DNA from: Afipia sp.
GTDB taxonomy: Bacteria > Pseudomonadota > Alphaproteobacteria > Rhizobiales > Xanthobacteraceae
NCBI GenBank assembly: GCA_024707075.1
Contig: JANQAK010000001.1
Coordinates: 1,634,001-1,698,000, forward strand
Direction: 5' to 3'
Length of the DNA stretch: 64,000 nucleotides
Made by a program: the position numbers and the translations under genes. The notes under the pieces were generated by a model. That model did not search any database. It was given only the letters and a program-made list of their open reading frames with translations, and was not told where the DNA came from. Below, piece after piece: positions 49,019 to 57,950 of the stretch; the first letter of the stretch is position 1; every line of letters begins with the position of its first letter.

Positions 49019-50185
49019 TCATGCGAAGTAGCGCTCCAGCACCCCGCGATAGATGCGGGCCAGCTTTTCGAGATCGGACACCGGCGTGCGCTCGTCGATC
49101 TGATGCATGGTCTGGCCGACGAGGCCGAATTCCAGCACCGGGCAATAATGGGTGATGAAGCGCGCATCGGATGTGCCGCCGCCGGTGTTCAATTCGGGCC
49201 TGCGCCCCGTCACGTCCTCGATGGCTGCAACGACAAGATCGGTGAACGGCCCGGGCTGGGTACGGAACACGTCGGCGTTCGAGGGCTCCCAGACGACATG
49301 CGCCTTGATGCGGTTGCCGCTCGCCTTCACGATGCGTTCCTCGATCAGCGCGCGCAGCGACTCGCGGGTGTGGCAGTCGTTGTAGCGAATGTTGAAGCGC
49401 GCGCGCGCCTGCCCGGGAATCACATTCCATGCCGGGTTGCCGACATCCACCGAGGTGAATTCGAGATTCGACGGCTGGAAATATTCGGTGCCCATGTCGA
49501 GCGGATCACCGCTCAGTGCCGCGATCAGCGCCGCGATGTCCGGCACCGGGTTGGAGGCGCGGTGCGGATAGGCGACATGCCCCTGCACACCGTCCACAAT
49601 CAGCGTGCCGGACTGCGAGCCGCGCCGCCCGGTCTTGATGGTGTCGCCGAGTTCGTTGACGTTGCTCGGCTCGCCGAGCACGCAGTGATCGAACTTCTCG
49701 CCGCGCTTGGCCGCCCATTCCAGCAGCTTGACGGTGCCATTGACAGCAACGTCTTCCTCGTCGCCGGTGATGAGGAACGAGATCGAGCCTTGCCCATTTT
49801 TTTGCGGCTTGCCGCCGTTCGCCGCGAGATAGTCCAGCGTGGCGGCGACCGCGCAGGCGATGCCGCCCTTCATGTCCACCGCGCCCCGGCCGTAAAGCAC
49901 GCCGTCCTTCACCTCGCCGGCGAATGCGCCATGGCTCCATGCGGCCTCGTCGCCGGCGGGCACGACATCGGTGTGACCCGCGAAGGTGATGTGCGGTGAA
50001 CCGGTGCCGATGCGCGCATAGAGATTGTCGATGTCGGCCGCGCCGGGCTCGGAGAAGGTGACGCGGTGGACATCAAAGCCGGCGGCGCTCAGCAGTTTCT
50101 CCAGCACACCCAACGCGCCCGCATCCGCCGGCGTCACCGACGGGCAGCGCAGAAGATCGCGGGCGATGGAGAGGGCGTCGGACAT
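49019..50185 (-). CDS. dapE: Succinyl-diaminopimelate desuccinylase
   Basis: A 388-residue zinc peptidase of lysine/diaminopimelate synthesis. [12 protein letters not shown] has the first metal His and Asp; [12 protein letters not shown] has the bridging Asp; [13 protein letters not shown] has the catalytic Glu pair. [19 protein letters not shown] near the C-terminus carries the conserved metal-loop His. The ATG at 50185 ([19 protein letters not shown]) is chosen; a start 3 codons upstream is also possible. A palindromic repeat lies between it and dapD, same strand. Confidence 0.95.
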   Translation of the reverse strand: MSDALSIARDLLRCPSVTPADAGALGVLEKLLSAAGFDVHRVTFSEPGAADIDNLYARIGTGSPHITFAGHTDVVPAGDEAAWSHGAFAGEVKDGVLYGRGAVDMKGGIACAVAATLDYLAANGGKPQKNGQGSISFLITGDEEDVAVNGTVKLLEWAAKRGEKFDHCVLGEPSNVNELGDTIKTGRRGSQSGTLIVDGVQGHVAYPHRASNPVPDIAALIAALSGDPLDMGTEYFQPSNLEFTSVDVGNPAWNVIPGQARARFNIRYNDCHTRESLRALIEERIVKASGNRIKAHVVWEPSNADVFRTQPGPFTDLVVAAIEDVTGRRPELNTGGGTSDARFITHYCPVLEFGLVGQTMHQIDERTPVSDLEKLARIYRGVLERYFA

Positions 50186-50202
50186 CGGCTTCACTCTAAG
50201 AT

Positions 50203-50251
50203 GAGCATGATCTTATCGGAAAACCGGTGCCCACTTTTCCGGATCATGCTC
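50203..50251. repeat. Palindromic repeat (GCATGATC...GATCATGC family)
   Basis: GAGCATGATC (50203-50212) pairs with GATCATGCTC (50242-50251); the centre is TTATCGGAAAACCGGTGCCCACTTTTCCG. The dapD stop codon overlaps its end. Same family as 21750-21794. Confidence 0.9.
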
Positions 50252-51095
50252 AATCCCGTAGCAGTTCGTTGATGCTGGTCTTGGAGCGGGTGCGCTCGTC
50301 GACGCGCTTGACGATGACGGCGCAGGCTGTGTTCGGGCCGGGCTGGCCGTTCTTCAATGGCTTGCCGGGCAGGGCGCCGGGCACCACCACGGAATATTCC
50401 GGCACTTCGCCGATAAACGTCTCGCCGGTTTCGCGATCCACGATCTTGGTGGACGCGCCGAGGAACACGCCCATCGACAGCACCGCTCCTTTGCGCACCA
50501 CAACGCCTTCGGCGACCTCGGAGCGCGCGCCGATGAAGCAGTCGTCCTCGATGATGACGGGGCCGGCCTGCAGCGGCTCCAGCACACCGCCGATGCCGAC
50601 GCCGCCCGAAATATGCACGCGCTTGCCGATCTGGGCGCAGGAGCCGACCGTGGACCATGTATCCACCATGGTCGATTCATCCACATAGGCGCCGAGGTTG
50701 ACGAAGGACGGCATCAGCACGACGTTCTTCGCAATGAACGCGGAGCGGCGCACGATGGCGCCGGGCACAGCGCGGAAGCCCGCCTCGCGGAAACGGTTCT
50801 CGCCCCAGTCCTCGAATTTCGACGGCACCTTGTCCCACCAGTTTGCACCGCCGGGACCGCCGGTGATCGGCGCCATGTCATTCAGGCGGAAGGACAGCAG
50901 CACGGCCTTCTTGAGCCACTGGTTGACGTGCCACTTGCCGTCGGCCTGCCGCTCCGCGACGCGGGCCTCGCCCTTGTCGAGCAGGTCAAGCGCCAGTTCC
51001 ACGGCGTCGCGCACCTCGCCCTTGGTATTGGCGTTGACGGTGTCGCGGGCGTCAAAGGCGGCATTCAGCGTGGTTTCAAGAGCGGCAAGAGACAT
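50250..51095 (-). CDS. dapD: Tetrahydrodipicolinate N-succinyltransferase
   Basis: A 281-residue left-handed beta-helix enzyme, the step before DapE in the succinylase lysine pathway. Hexapeptide repeats run through [80 protein letters not shown] (split across the helix). [18 protein letters not shown] and [11 protein letters not shown] precede it. Length and ends match DapD. It stands upstream of dapE on the same strand with 64 bases between, holding a palindromic repeat. Confidence 0.97.
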   Translation of the reverse strand: MSLAALETTLNAAFDARDTVNANTKGEVRDAVELALDLLDKGEARVAERQADGKWHVNQWLKKAVLLSFRLNDMAPITGGPGGANWWDKVPSKFEDWGENRFREAGFRAVPGAIVRRSAFIAKNVVLMPSFVNLGAYVDESTMVDTWSTVGSCAQIGKRVHISGGVGIGGVLEPLQAGPVIIEDDCFIGARSEVAEGVVVRKGAVLSMGVFLGASTKIVDRETGETFIGEVPEYSVVVPGALPGKPLKNGQPGPNTACAVIVKRVDERTRSKTSINELLRD

Positions 51096-51180
51096 TGGTG
51101 TTCCTTGGGGAGGGGAGTGCGAGAACTTTTGTTATGCCGCTTTTGTCGGGATTTGGCGGCTTTGAGTCAAGCTGACGCAG

Positions 51181-51882
51181 TCAGTTTGATGCCCTGATGG
51201 CGGCCAAAAACCGGGTCAGATCGTCGGTGATGTGATCGACATAGGCGGCGTCGCGGCCTTCCAGCTCCCAGTCCTCGCGCACCACATTTTTGGTGCCGTC
51301 GGGCACCACCAGAACGGTCGTCATGCCGAGATCGTGAGGGGTCACGAGGTTGCGGGCGAGATCCTCGAACATTGCGGCCTTCGACGGGTCGACGCCGTGC
51401 AGCTTGAGAAAGCGCAGATAGGTTTGCCGCGCGGGCTTCGGTTCGAGGTTTGCCGCGACGATATCGAAAACGTCCTCGAAGTGGCTGTCGATGCCGAGCC
51501 GCTCCAGCACCTTGCCGGCATGGGCGCGCGAGCCGTTGGTCAGGATCAGCTTGCGGCCGGGAAGCGTTTCGATCGCAGCGCCCATCGCCGGATTGGGCTC
51601 CAGCGGGGAGTGATCGATCTGATGGACATAGTCGAGAAAATCATCGGCGTTGAGACCGTGCTCGGTCATCATGCCGCGCATGGTGGTGCCGTAGCGGCGA
51701 TAGTAGTCCTTCTGGATTTTGAAGGCTTCGTCCTTCGAGACTTTCAGATATTGCGCGACGAAATCGCGAATCCGCACGTCCACCTGTTGCCAGAGATTGA
51801 CGTGATGCGGGTACAGCGTGTTGTCGAGATCGAATACCCACGTCTCGATGTGGCCGAAACTGCGCTGTTGTTTCCTTGTCAT
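51181..51882 (-). CDS. HAD pyrimidine 5'-nucleotidase
   Basis: A 233-residue HAD hydrolase. The nucleophile motif is WVFDLDNTLYPHH (Asp18, Asp20), motif II LILTNGSRAHAGKVLERLGI and motif IV MFEDLARNLVTPHDLG. VHQIDHSPLEPNP is the cap. This is the SDT1/YjjG-like group that dephosphorylates pyrimidine nucleotides. The ATG at 51882 overlaps the stop of the DUF1036 gene by 4 bases (ATGA), so the two are coupled. It is upstream of dapD with 85 bases between. Confidence 0.87.
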   Translation of the reverse strand: MTRKQQRSFGHIETWVFDLDNTLYPHHVNLWQQVDVRIRDFVAQYLKVSKDEAFKIQKDYYRRYGTTMRGMMTEHGLNADDFLDYVHQIDHSPLEPNPAMGAAIETLPGRKLILTNGSRAHAGKVLERLGIDSHFEDVFDIVAANLEPKPARQTYLRFLKLHGVDPSKAAMFEDLARNLVTPHDLGMTTVLVVPDGTKNVVREDWELEGRDAAYVDHITDDLTRFLAAIRASN

Positions 51883-52907
51883 GGTATTCCAAATCGCAAC
51901 GTCTTGCCCGCGCCCGCGGCCATGTCGACCAGTGCGTAGCCGCTGGCATTCAGCCCACGCCCACCGCAGTCGCCCTGTTCGGTGAATTCGAACTGCGTCT
52001 CGCGGGTGCAGAGCGTGGTGCCGCCGCCCCAGTTCAGCGGCCGGCTGTTGATCTTGATGGTGCGGCCATCGGCATCGACGGCTTCGGCAAAGCTGAAAAT
52101 CCTGCGCGGCTGTCCCGTCACATCTGGATGCAGGCATTTGCCGGGCTCGATGCGGTACCAGCCGCGGCTGGTCACGGTCTTGCCGTCGTCGGTGGCGATG
52201 GAGGCCATGACGCGATGCGGCGTCTCGTTGCACCAGGTCAGGCCGGTGGCGGAAGGTGTTTCCACCGCAGCGATCATGGCGTCGAAGAAATTCGGCGCCT
52301 GCGCCGCGTCCGCGCCGAGGCCGCGCGCTTTCAGGAATGCGGCGAGGGCGTTTTGCGTTTTCGGTCCATCGACACCGTCGATAGGCGCGGCGTCATAGCC
52401 CGCGATCACCAATAGCCGCTGGATTGCGGCGAGCCGCGCTTGTTCGTCGTCATACTCCGCGCCTTCTGCGAGATAGGCCACCTGATGGCCGTCCTCGCCG
52501 GTGCTCGGCTTGATTTCCGTGAACGGCACCGCGGTCTGGCCGCCACGGCACTGGCGTCCCGCAATGACGAAGTCTTTCTGAGCGATACAGAGGTTGTCGG
52601 TGCTGTTCTGCGGCGCGGGCGACGCGCCATACACGGGCAGAGATCGCGCATGCAGCAGAATGCGTTCCGCGGCGATGTTGCCCTGCGCCACCACGCGGCA
52701 GGTGGCCGGATCGATCCGGAACCAGCCGCGCGTGGCGGTCGCGGTCCGCTCGTCGATGCCGATGGCGGCCTCGACCACGTAGCTCATGCGGTTGCAGATT
52801 TTCAGGTCGGCGTGGGCGGGGATGGAAAGCAGCGTTGAGATCGCAGAGAGAAGAAGCGCGACGACGGCAGTGGTTCTGCGGTCGTCCCCGCGAAGGCGGG
52901 GACCCAT
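51879..52907 (-). CDS. Exported DUF1036-PGB-DUF1036 protein
   Basis: A protein of about 342 residues with a signal peptide (about 12-33, ending SIPAHA). Domain 1 (about 35-125) has LKICNRMSYVVEAAIGIDER and RGWFRIDPATCRVV; domain 3 (about 235-330) has LTWCNETPHRVMASIATDDG and RGWYRIEPGKCLHP. These are tandem DUF1036 copies. Between them DEQARLAAIQRLLVIAGYDAAPIDGVDG is a peptidoglycan-binding (PG_binding_1) pattern. So it probably sits in the periplasm on the cell wall. The first codons, including the chosen ATG at 52907, come from a palindromic repeat; a longer start at 52937 is possible. Coupled to the HAD gene. Confidence 0.75.
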   Translation of the reverse strand: MGPRLRGDDRRTTAVVALLLSAISTLLSIPAHADLKICNRMSYVVEAAIGIDERTATATRGWFRIDPATCRVVAQGNIAAERILLHARSLPVYGASPAPQNSTDNLCIAQKDFVIAGRQCRGGQTAVPFTEIKPSTGEDGHQVAYLAEGAEYDDEQARLAAIQRLLVIAGYDAAPIDGVDGPKTQNALAAFLKARGLGADAAQAPNFFDAMIAAVETPSATGLTWCNETPHRVMASIATDDGKTVTSRGWYRIEPGKCLHPDVTGQPRRIFSFAEAVDADGRTIKINSRPLNWGGGTTLCTRETQFEFTEQGDCGGRGLNASGYALVDMAAGAGKTLRFGIP

Positions 52908-53000
52908 GATGCGCCACAGACTTCGTGTTATGCCCATCGATGCTGTGTTTCCCTGGCCGCTCGCTGGAAGAAGATGGGTCCCCGCCTTCGCGGGGACGAC
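52881..53000. repeat. Palindromic repeat with perfect 27-bp arms
   Basis: GTCGTCCCCGCGAAGGCGGG... (52881-52907) and its exact complement (52974-53000) are 27 bp each, 66 bases apart. It overlaps the start of the DUF1036 gene. Confidence 0.92.
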
Positions 53001-53025
53001 ATCGAACATTGTACCTGCGGCCGCA

Positions 53026-53922
53026 TCACTTGTGGATCAGCGTTCCCGTGCCCTGATTGGTGAACAGTTCGAGCAGCACGGCGTGCGGTGTCTTGCCGTC
53101 GATGATGACCACGCCCTCGACACCGGCTTCCAGCGAATAGATGCAGGTCTCGACCTTCGGGATCATGCCGCCGGAAATGGTGCCGTCGGCGATCAGTTTG
53201 CGCGCGTCCTTGATCGACAGTTCGGGAATGAGCTTCTTCGATTTGTCGAGCACGCCGGGGACGTCGGTCAGCAGCAACAGGCGCTTGGCCTTCAGCGCGC
53301 CGGCCACCGCGCCGGCGAAGGTATCGGCATTGACGTTGAAGGTCTGGCCGTTGGCGGACGCGGCCAGCGGCGCCAGCACCGGAATCAGCTCATGGCCGAT
53401 CAACTGGTTGAGCAATGTGAGATCGACCTTGTCGGGCTCGCCGACGAAGCCGAGATCGACCACCTTCTCGATGTTGGAGCCGGGATCGACCATGGTGCGC
53501 GTCGCCTTGACGGCGGTGACCATGTTGCCGTCCTTGCCGCACAGGCCCACGGCCTTGCCGCCGGCCTCGTTGATGTGGCTGACGATGGATTTGTTGATCG
53601 ATCCGGCCAGCACCATCTCGACGATTTCCATGGTCGGCGCGTCGGTCACGCGCAATCCGGCGGCGAATTCCGACTTGATGCCGAGCCGCGTCAGCATGGA
53701 CGCGATCTGCGGGCCGCCGCCATGCACGACCACGGGATTGATCGCGGTCTGCTCCAGGAGAACGATGTCGCGGGCGAACTGCTTGGCGAGGGCTTCCTCG
53801 CCCATGGCGTGACCGCCGTATTTAATGACGATGGTTTCGTCGTCATACTGCTGCATATGCGGCAGTGCTTCGGACAGAATGCGGGCCTGATCCTGCGGGC
53901 TGATATTGGGCAAATCGATCAT
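53026..53922 (-). CDS. argB: N-acetylglutamate kinase
   Basis: A 298-residue enzyme of arginine synthesis. [20 protein letters not shown] is the N-terminal phosphate-binding region, [18 protein letters not shown] the glycine-rich loop, and [23 protein letters not shown] the substrate site. The C-terminal region [20 protein letters not shown] binds ATP, and [31 protein letters not shown] ends it. All intact. It lies 118 bases upstream of the DUF1036 gene, across a palindromic repeat. Confidence 0.97.
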   Translation of the reverse strand: MIDLPNISPQDQARILSEALPHMQQYDDETIVIKYGGHAMGEEALAKQFARDIVLLEQTAINPVVVHGGGPQIASMLTRLGIKSEFAAGLRVTDAPTMEIVEMVLAGSINKSIVSHINEAGGKAVGLCGKDGNMVTAVKATRTMVDPGSNIEKVVDLGFVGEPDKVDLTLLNQLIGHELIPVLAPLAASANGQTFNVNADTFAGAVAGALKAKRLLLLTDVPGVLDKSKKLIPELSIKDARKLIADGTISGGMIPKVETCIYSLEAGVEGVVIIDGKTPHAVLLELFTNQGTGTLIHK

Positions 53923-53996
53923 GGGGGATTCTCGTTGACGCGGGCTGGCAGGGTTTAGCCGATTGCGTCAACGGCGCAAAGCGCTTGCGTCGCGGA

Positions 53997-54380
53997 TCAG
54001 GCGACCCGGCGCGGCCACGCGGCGGCAAGGGCCAGCATTACCCAGCTCAGCATCATGGTCGTGCCGCCGGTCGGCGCGGCCATCGTGAACAATCCGTGAC
54101 CGGCATACTCGCGCGCCACGAGATCGCCCGCGAACAGCGCCGCGCCGGCAACGAAGCCGAAGGTCGCGATGAGGCCGGGCGCTTGCCGGGCAATGCCGTG
54201 CCCGGTCAGCAGCGCGGCGCCGGCCACTGCGCTGGCGTGGAACAGCAGCATCGACGATGCGGAGCCGAGCCGGGTCGCATCGGGCTGGTGGGCGGCTGTG
54301 GCCGCCAGTGCGACACCGGCCGCGCCCATCAGTCCGGCGAGGACAACGGCGAGGCGTAGAGCACCATTCTGGGTCATCAA
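53997..54380 (-). CDS. DUF423 membrane protein
   Basis: A 127-residue protein with four hydrophobic segments. VVLAGLMGAAGVALAATAAH at the start and AGHGLFTMAAPTGGTTMMLSWVMLALAA at the end match the DUF423 family (YgdD-like), which has a conserved four-helix arrangement; its role is unknown. The gene overlaps the stop of engB by 4 bases (ATGA at 54377-54380), so they are coupled, and argB lies 75 bases downstream on the same strand. Confidence 0.85.
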   Translation of the reverse strand: MMTQNGALRLAVVLAGLMGAAGVALAATAAHQPDATRLGSASSMLLFHASAVAGAALLTGHGIARQAPGLIATFGFVAGAALFAGDLVAREYAGHGLFTMAAPTGGTTMMLSWVMLALAAAWPRRVA

Positions 54381-55042
54381 ATTCTCTCCCTCAAAAGGCG
54401 GATCATGGCAGCGCGCAGCTCGGGCATGCCGGCGCCGGTCCGCGACGACGTCACCAGCACCTCCGGAAACGCCGCCGGATGTTTCGACAGCGCCGCAGTG
54501 GTGGCGGCGATGGTTTCCTGAAGCTCGGACGCCTTCACCTGATCGGCCTTGGTCAGCACCACCTGATAACTCATGGCGGATTTGTCGAGCGTTTTGAGAA
54601 TGTCGTTGTCGACATCCTTCAGGCCATGACGTGAATCAATCAGCACATAGACGCGGGCGAGATTGGCGCGGCCTTGCAGGAATTTATGGATCAGCGTGGT
54701 CCACGACGCGACCTTGGTTTTCGGGGCGGAGGCGTAGCCGTAGCCCGGCATGTCCACCAGCCGAAGGCCGGCGTCCTTGCCGTCCGCGGGCGTCGGGCCT
54801 TCGAAGAAAATCAGCTCCTGGGTGCGGCCCGGCGTGTGCGAGGTGCGGGCCAGCGCGTTGCGGCCGGTGAGCGCGTTGATGAGGCTCGACTTGCCGACAT
54901 TGGAGCGGCCGGCGAAAGCGACCTCGACGCCTTTCATCGGCGGCAGCGTTTCGATCGACGGCGAGGCCCAGAAGAACTGCCAGTCGCCGGCGAAGATCTT
55001 TCGTCCGGCCTCGATCAGCTCCGCATCGGTTTTATCGGTCAT
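54377..55042 (-). CDS. yihA: Ribosome biogenesis GTPase EngB/YihA
   Basis: A 221-residue GTPase needed for 50S assembly. G1 is VAFAGRSNVGKSSLINALTG; G3 is VDMPGYGYA; G4 is LTKADQ; TSHTPGRTQELIFFE is switch I. All are intact. The ATG at 55042 follows a palindromic repeat (55080-55163). Upstream is yidC on the same strand; rpmH-rnpA-yidC-engB is the usual order in this group. Confidence 0.95.
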   Translation of the reverse strand: MTDKTDAELIEAGRKIFAGDWQFFWASPSIETLPPMKGVEVAFAGRSNVGKSSLINALTGRNALARTSHTPGRTQELIFFEGPTPADGKDAGLRLVDMPGYGYASAPKTKVASWTTLIHKFLQGRANLARVYVLIDSRHGLKDVDNDILKTLDKSAMSYQVVLTKADQVKASELQETIAATTAALSKHPAAFPEVLVTSSRTGAGMPELRAAMIRLLRERI

Positions 55043-55079
55043 GCGAAGGGTCCCAATCGGACAACGTCTGAAAAATTTC

Positions 55080-55163
55080 GTCATGGCCGGGCTTGTCCCG
55101 GCCATCTACGTCTTGCTTTTCGACATAAAAGACGTGGATGCCCGGCACAAGGCCGGGCATGAC
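55080..55163. repeat. Palindromic repeat (CGTCATGGCCGGG family)
   Basis: GTCATGGCCGGGCTTGTCCCGGCCATCTACGTC faces GACGTGGATGCCCGGCACAAGGCCGGGCATGAC. Closely related to 32941-33030. It lies in the engB-yidC gap. Confidence 0.9.
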
Positions 55164-55204
55164 GATGAGAGATGGCGGCTCGGTGCCTGAGAGGGCGCGC
55201 GTCG

Positions 55205-57043
55205 CTACGTCGTTTTCTTGCTGCCGGCGAAGACCGCCTTCAGATTGTCGAACAACTCCACCTTCGCGCCGTTCTTGCGCATGATGTAGCTCTGTTGCAG
55301 CACCGAGAGCAGGTTGTTCCAAGCCCAGTAGATCACGAGGCCGGCCGGGAACGAGGCCAGCATGAAGGTGAAGATCAGCGGCATCCAGTCGAAGATCATC
55401 TTCTGCGTCGGATCTGGCGGCGTCGGGTTCAGCTTCATCTGGAACCACATCGTGATGCCCATGATGATCGGCCAGATGCCGAGCGCGAGGTAATGTCCGA
55501 TCACCGGAATCTGGGTCGGATCGAACGCGAGCAGGCCGAACAGGTTGAACAGGTTGGTCGGATCGTGCGCCGACAGATCCTTGATCCAGCCGAAGAACGG
55601 CGCGTGGCGCATTTCGATGGTGACGAACAGCACCTTGTAGAGCGAGAAGAACACCGGGATCTGGATCAGAATCGGAAGACAGCCCGCGATCGGGTTGATC
55701 TTCTCCTTCTTGTAGATCTCCATCATCTCCTGCTGCTGCTTCATCTTGTCGTCGGGATACTTGTCCTTCAGCGCGGCCAGTTGCGGCTGCACAGCCTTCA
55801 TCTTGGCCATCGACGCATAGGACTTGCTGGCGAGCGGGAAGAAGATCAGCTTGACCAGCACCGTCACCAGCAGGATGGCGACGCCGAAGTTGCCGACGAT
55901 ATGGAAGAACCAGTCGATGGCCCAGAACATCGGCTTGGTGATGAAGTAGAACCAGCCCCAGTCGATCAGGCGGTCGAACTTGTTGAGGCCGAGCTGCTTG
56001 TCATAGGCGTCGACGGTGGCGCTTTCCTTGGCGCCGGCGAACAGATTGGTCGTTGTCGTGGCGCTGCCGCCGATGGCGACCGTCATCGGGTCGAGCAGAT
56101 AGTCCGTCTGATAGGTGCGCAACGTGCCGACGAGGTTCGACGAGTAGCGCGCCTGCAATGACGCCTTCGGGCTCGGCAGCAGCGTCGCAGCCCAGTATTT
56201 GTCGGTGATGCCGAGCCACGCATTGGTGACCTTGAATTCGACAGCCTTGGCGTCATCGATCTTCTTGTAGCCGTACTCCTGCAAGCCCTGGTCGCCGAGA
56301 ACGCCGATCAGGCCTTCATGCAGAATGTAATAACCGGACACCTGCGGCGTGCCGTGACGCGAGATCAGGCCGAACGGATATAGCGTGACCGGCGCATCGC
56401 CGACGTTGGAGACATCGTCCTTGATCGTGAAGAGATACTTGTCGTCGATGGAAATGGTGCGCTTGAAGGTGAGGCCCTGGCCGTTGGTCCAGCTCAGCGT
56501 GACCGGCGTCGCCACCGTCAGCGCGTTCGCGCCTTCCTGCTTCCAGACGGTGTCCTTGTCCGGCATCTTGATGGTCGAGCCTGCCGCCGGCACGAAACCG
56601 AACTCGGCGTAGAACGGCTCCTTGGTGCCCGAGGGCGAGAACAGCTCGATCGCCGGCGATTTCGGATCGACGGTCTCGCGATACTTCACCAGCGCCACGT
56701 CGTCGATGCGTGCGCCGGTCAGCGCGATGCTGCCGCTGATGCTTGGGGTGTCGATCTTCACGCGGGGGCCGGCTGCGATGGCGGCGGCACGGTTCTGGAT
56801 CGGCGCGTTGGTCGTCGGTCCGCCGGGGATCGGGGCCTGCGAGGGCGCTCCCGCCGCCGACGGCGTGGCCGAGGGATTGGCCGGGGTCGGCGAAGCCGGG
56901 TTCACCGCCTGCTTCTGCGCCAGTTCAGCCTGCTGCGCGGCGCGCTGCTTTTCCATGGTCGGGATGTTGTAGAAATATTGCCATGCGATCAGTACAAGGC
57001 CCGACAGGATGACGGCGAGGATGGTGTTGCGATTTTCGATCAT
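55205..57043 (-). CDS. yidC: Membrane protein insertase YidC
   Basis: A 612-residue insertase. The N-terminal membrane anchor (NTILAVILSGLVLIAWQYFYN) is followed by a Pro/Ala-rich linker and a large periplasmic beta-domain (about 90-360). The core five-helix part starts near GWFYFITKPMFWAIDWFFHIVGNFG and has KSYASMAKMKAVQPQLAALKDKYPDDK (the cytoplasmic hairpin), CLPILIQIPVFFSLYKVLF and FPAGLVIYWAWNNLLSVLQQ. Length matches alphaproteobacterial YidC. It follows rnpA by 17 bases. Confidence 0.97.
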   Translation of the reverse strand: MIENRNTILAVILSGLVLIAWQYFYNIPTMEKQRAAQQAELAQKQAVNPASPTPANPSATPSAAGAPSQAPIPGGPTTNAPIQNRAAAIAAGPRVKIDTPSISGSIALTGARIDDVALVKYRETVDPKSPAIELFSPSGTKEPFYAEFGFVPAAGSTIKMPDKDTVWKQEGANALTVATPVTLSWTNGQGLTFKRTISIDDKYLFTIKDDVSNVGDAPVTLYPFGLISRHGTPQVSGYYILHEGLIGVLGDQGLQEYGYKKIDDAKAVEFKVTNAWLGITDKYWAATLLPSPKASLQARYSSNLVGTLRTYQTDYLLDPMTVAIGGSATTTTNLFAGAKESATVDAYDKQLGLNKFDRLIDWGWFYFITKPMFWAIDWFFHIVGNFGVAILLVTVLVKLIFFPLASKSYASMAKMKAVQPQLAALKDKYPDDKMKQQQEMMEIYKKEKINPIAGCLPILIQIPVFFSLYKVLFVTIEMRHAPFFGWIKDLSAHDPTNLFNLFGLLAFDPTQIPVIGHYLALGIWPIIMGITMWFQMKLNPTPPDPTQKMIFDWMPLIFTFMLASFPAGLVIYWAWNNLLSVLQQSYIMRKNGAKVELFDNLKAVFAGSKKTT

Positions 57044-57060
57044 CGTTCAGGTCTCGTCAT

Positions 57061-57444
57061 TCACTCGGGCGTGCGGGAAGGAACTGCGTTTGGCTTCAGG
57101 TCGCTGGACTGTTTCGGCGTCTGCCGCTCGAGGCGGCTGAGCGCCGAGCGCAGATCGTTGAACATGGTTTCAAAGCCGCGGTCCAGCGCGGCCCGACGGC
57201 CCACTATCACATAATCATGGTGGGGTCGCATGGATATGACGTCGAGCCGCTTCACCAATTCGCGAAGCCTGCGCCGGACCCGGTTGCGTTCCGTGGCGGT
57301 TCCGACCTTCTTGGTGACGGTAAAACCGACGCGTACCGGGCCACCGTCGTCGCGCGCGCGGGTCTGTACCACAAAGGCAGGGCTGGCCATGCGCGGGCCT
57401 TTGGCCGCGGCGACGAAATCCGCGCGCTGCTTCAACCGGTCCAT
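57061..57444 (-). CDS. rnpA: Ribonuclease P protein component
   Basis: A 127-residue RNase P protein that helps cut the 5' leader of tRNAs. It starts MDRLKQRADFVAAAKGPRMASPAFVVQ; the RNR motif is ATERNRVRRRLRELVKRL, and HHDYVIVGRRAALDRGFETMFNDLRSAL follows. A C-terminal tail (ERQTPKQSSDLKPNAVPSRTPE) extends it. It is 43 bases after rpmH and 17 before yidC. Confidence 0.95.
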   Translation of the reverse strand: MDRLKQRADFVAAAKGPRMASPAFVVQTRARDDGGPVRVGFTVTKKVGTATERNRVRRRLRELVKRLDVISMRPHHDYVIVGRRAALDRGFETMFNDLRSALSRLERQTPKQSSDLKPNAVPSRTPE

Positions 57445-57487
57445 GATTCCAACCGGCGCATAGGGAAGGGTCCCGGATGAGGTCGGT

Positions 57488-57622
57488 TCAGGCGCTCAGA
57501 CGCTTGCGGCCACGGGCGCGGCGGGCGGCGAGAACCTTGCGGCCGCCGACGGTCGCGAGACGGGCACGGAAGCCGTGACGGCGCTTGCGCACCAGTTTGC
57601 TGGGTTGATAAGTCCGCTTCAC
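57488..57622 (-). CDS. rpmH: 50S ribosomal protein L34
   Basis: A 44-residue ribosomal protein that starts at a GTG (57622): [20 protein letters not shown] and [17 protein letters not shown] match L34 end to end. The ORF continues upstream to 57736 without support, so the GTG is the real start. It precedes rnpA. Confidence 0.97.
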
Positions 57623-57950
57623 GGGTCGTTCTCCGCTGCCGAAGAGCTCGTCCGACTGGCTCGTCGGAGGCAATTCGCCGATAAATGGTGTGAAATCCAG
57701 CGATGTCGGCCCTGAAGAGGACCAATTTCGATCCAAAATGAACCGGCCCGGTCAAGCCGGGCCATCGAGGACAGTTGGCGCGGCTTATACGGGAGCGGCC
57801 AGTTTTCGTCAATCTTGGGGTTTTAATGCACGGGCCGGCCGGGACAGCGTCCGGACTGGTTAAACCATAGGTGTTCCAGGGGTTTGACCCCGGTGGCGGC
57901 GAGGCGCATCCTAAGGCGGTAAATCCTCTCAACAGGCGGGCATTCAATTC
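57623..57950. promoter_or_regulatory. Divergent region rpmH / histidine kinase
   Basis: 328 bases without a gene. It contains the rpmH promoter. A hairpin with stem GGCCCGG (57745-57751) and CCGGGCC (57757-57763), loop TCAAG, lies in what would be the rpmH leader. An AGGGGTTTGACCCCGG palindrome lies nearer the kinase gene. I saw no DnaA-box cluster. Confidence 0.5.

Noticed and set aside
57623-57950. Possible replication origin next to rpmH
   Set aside because: No DnaA-box cluster, no AT-rich unwinding region and no dnaA gene nearby.
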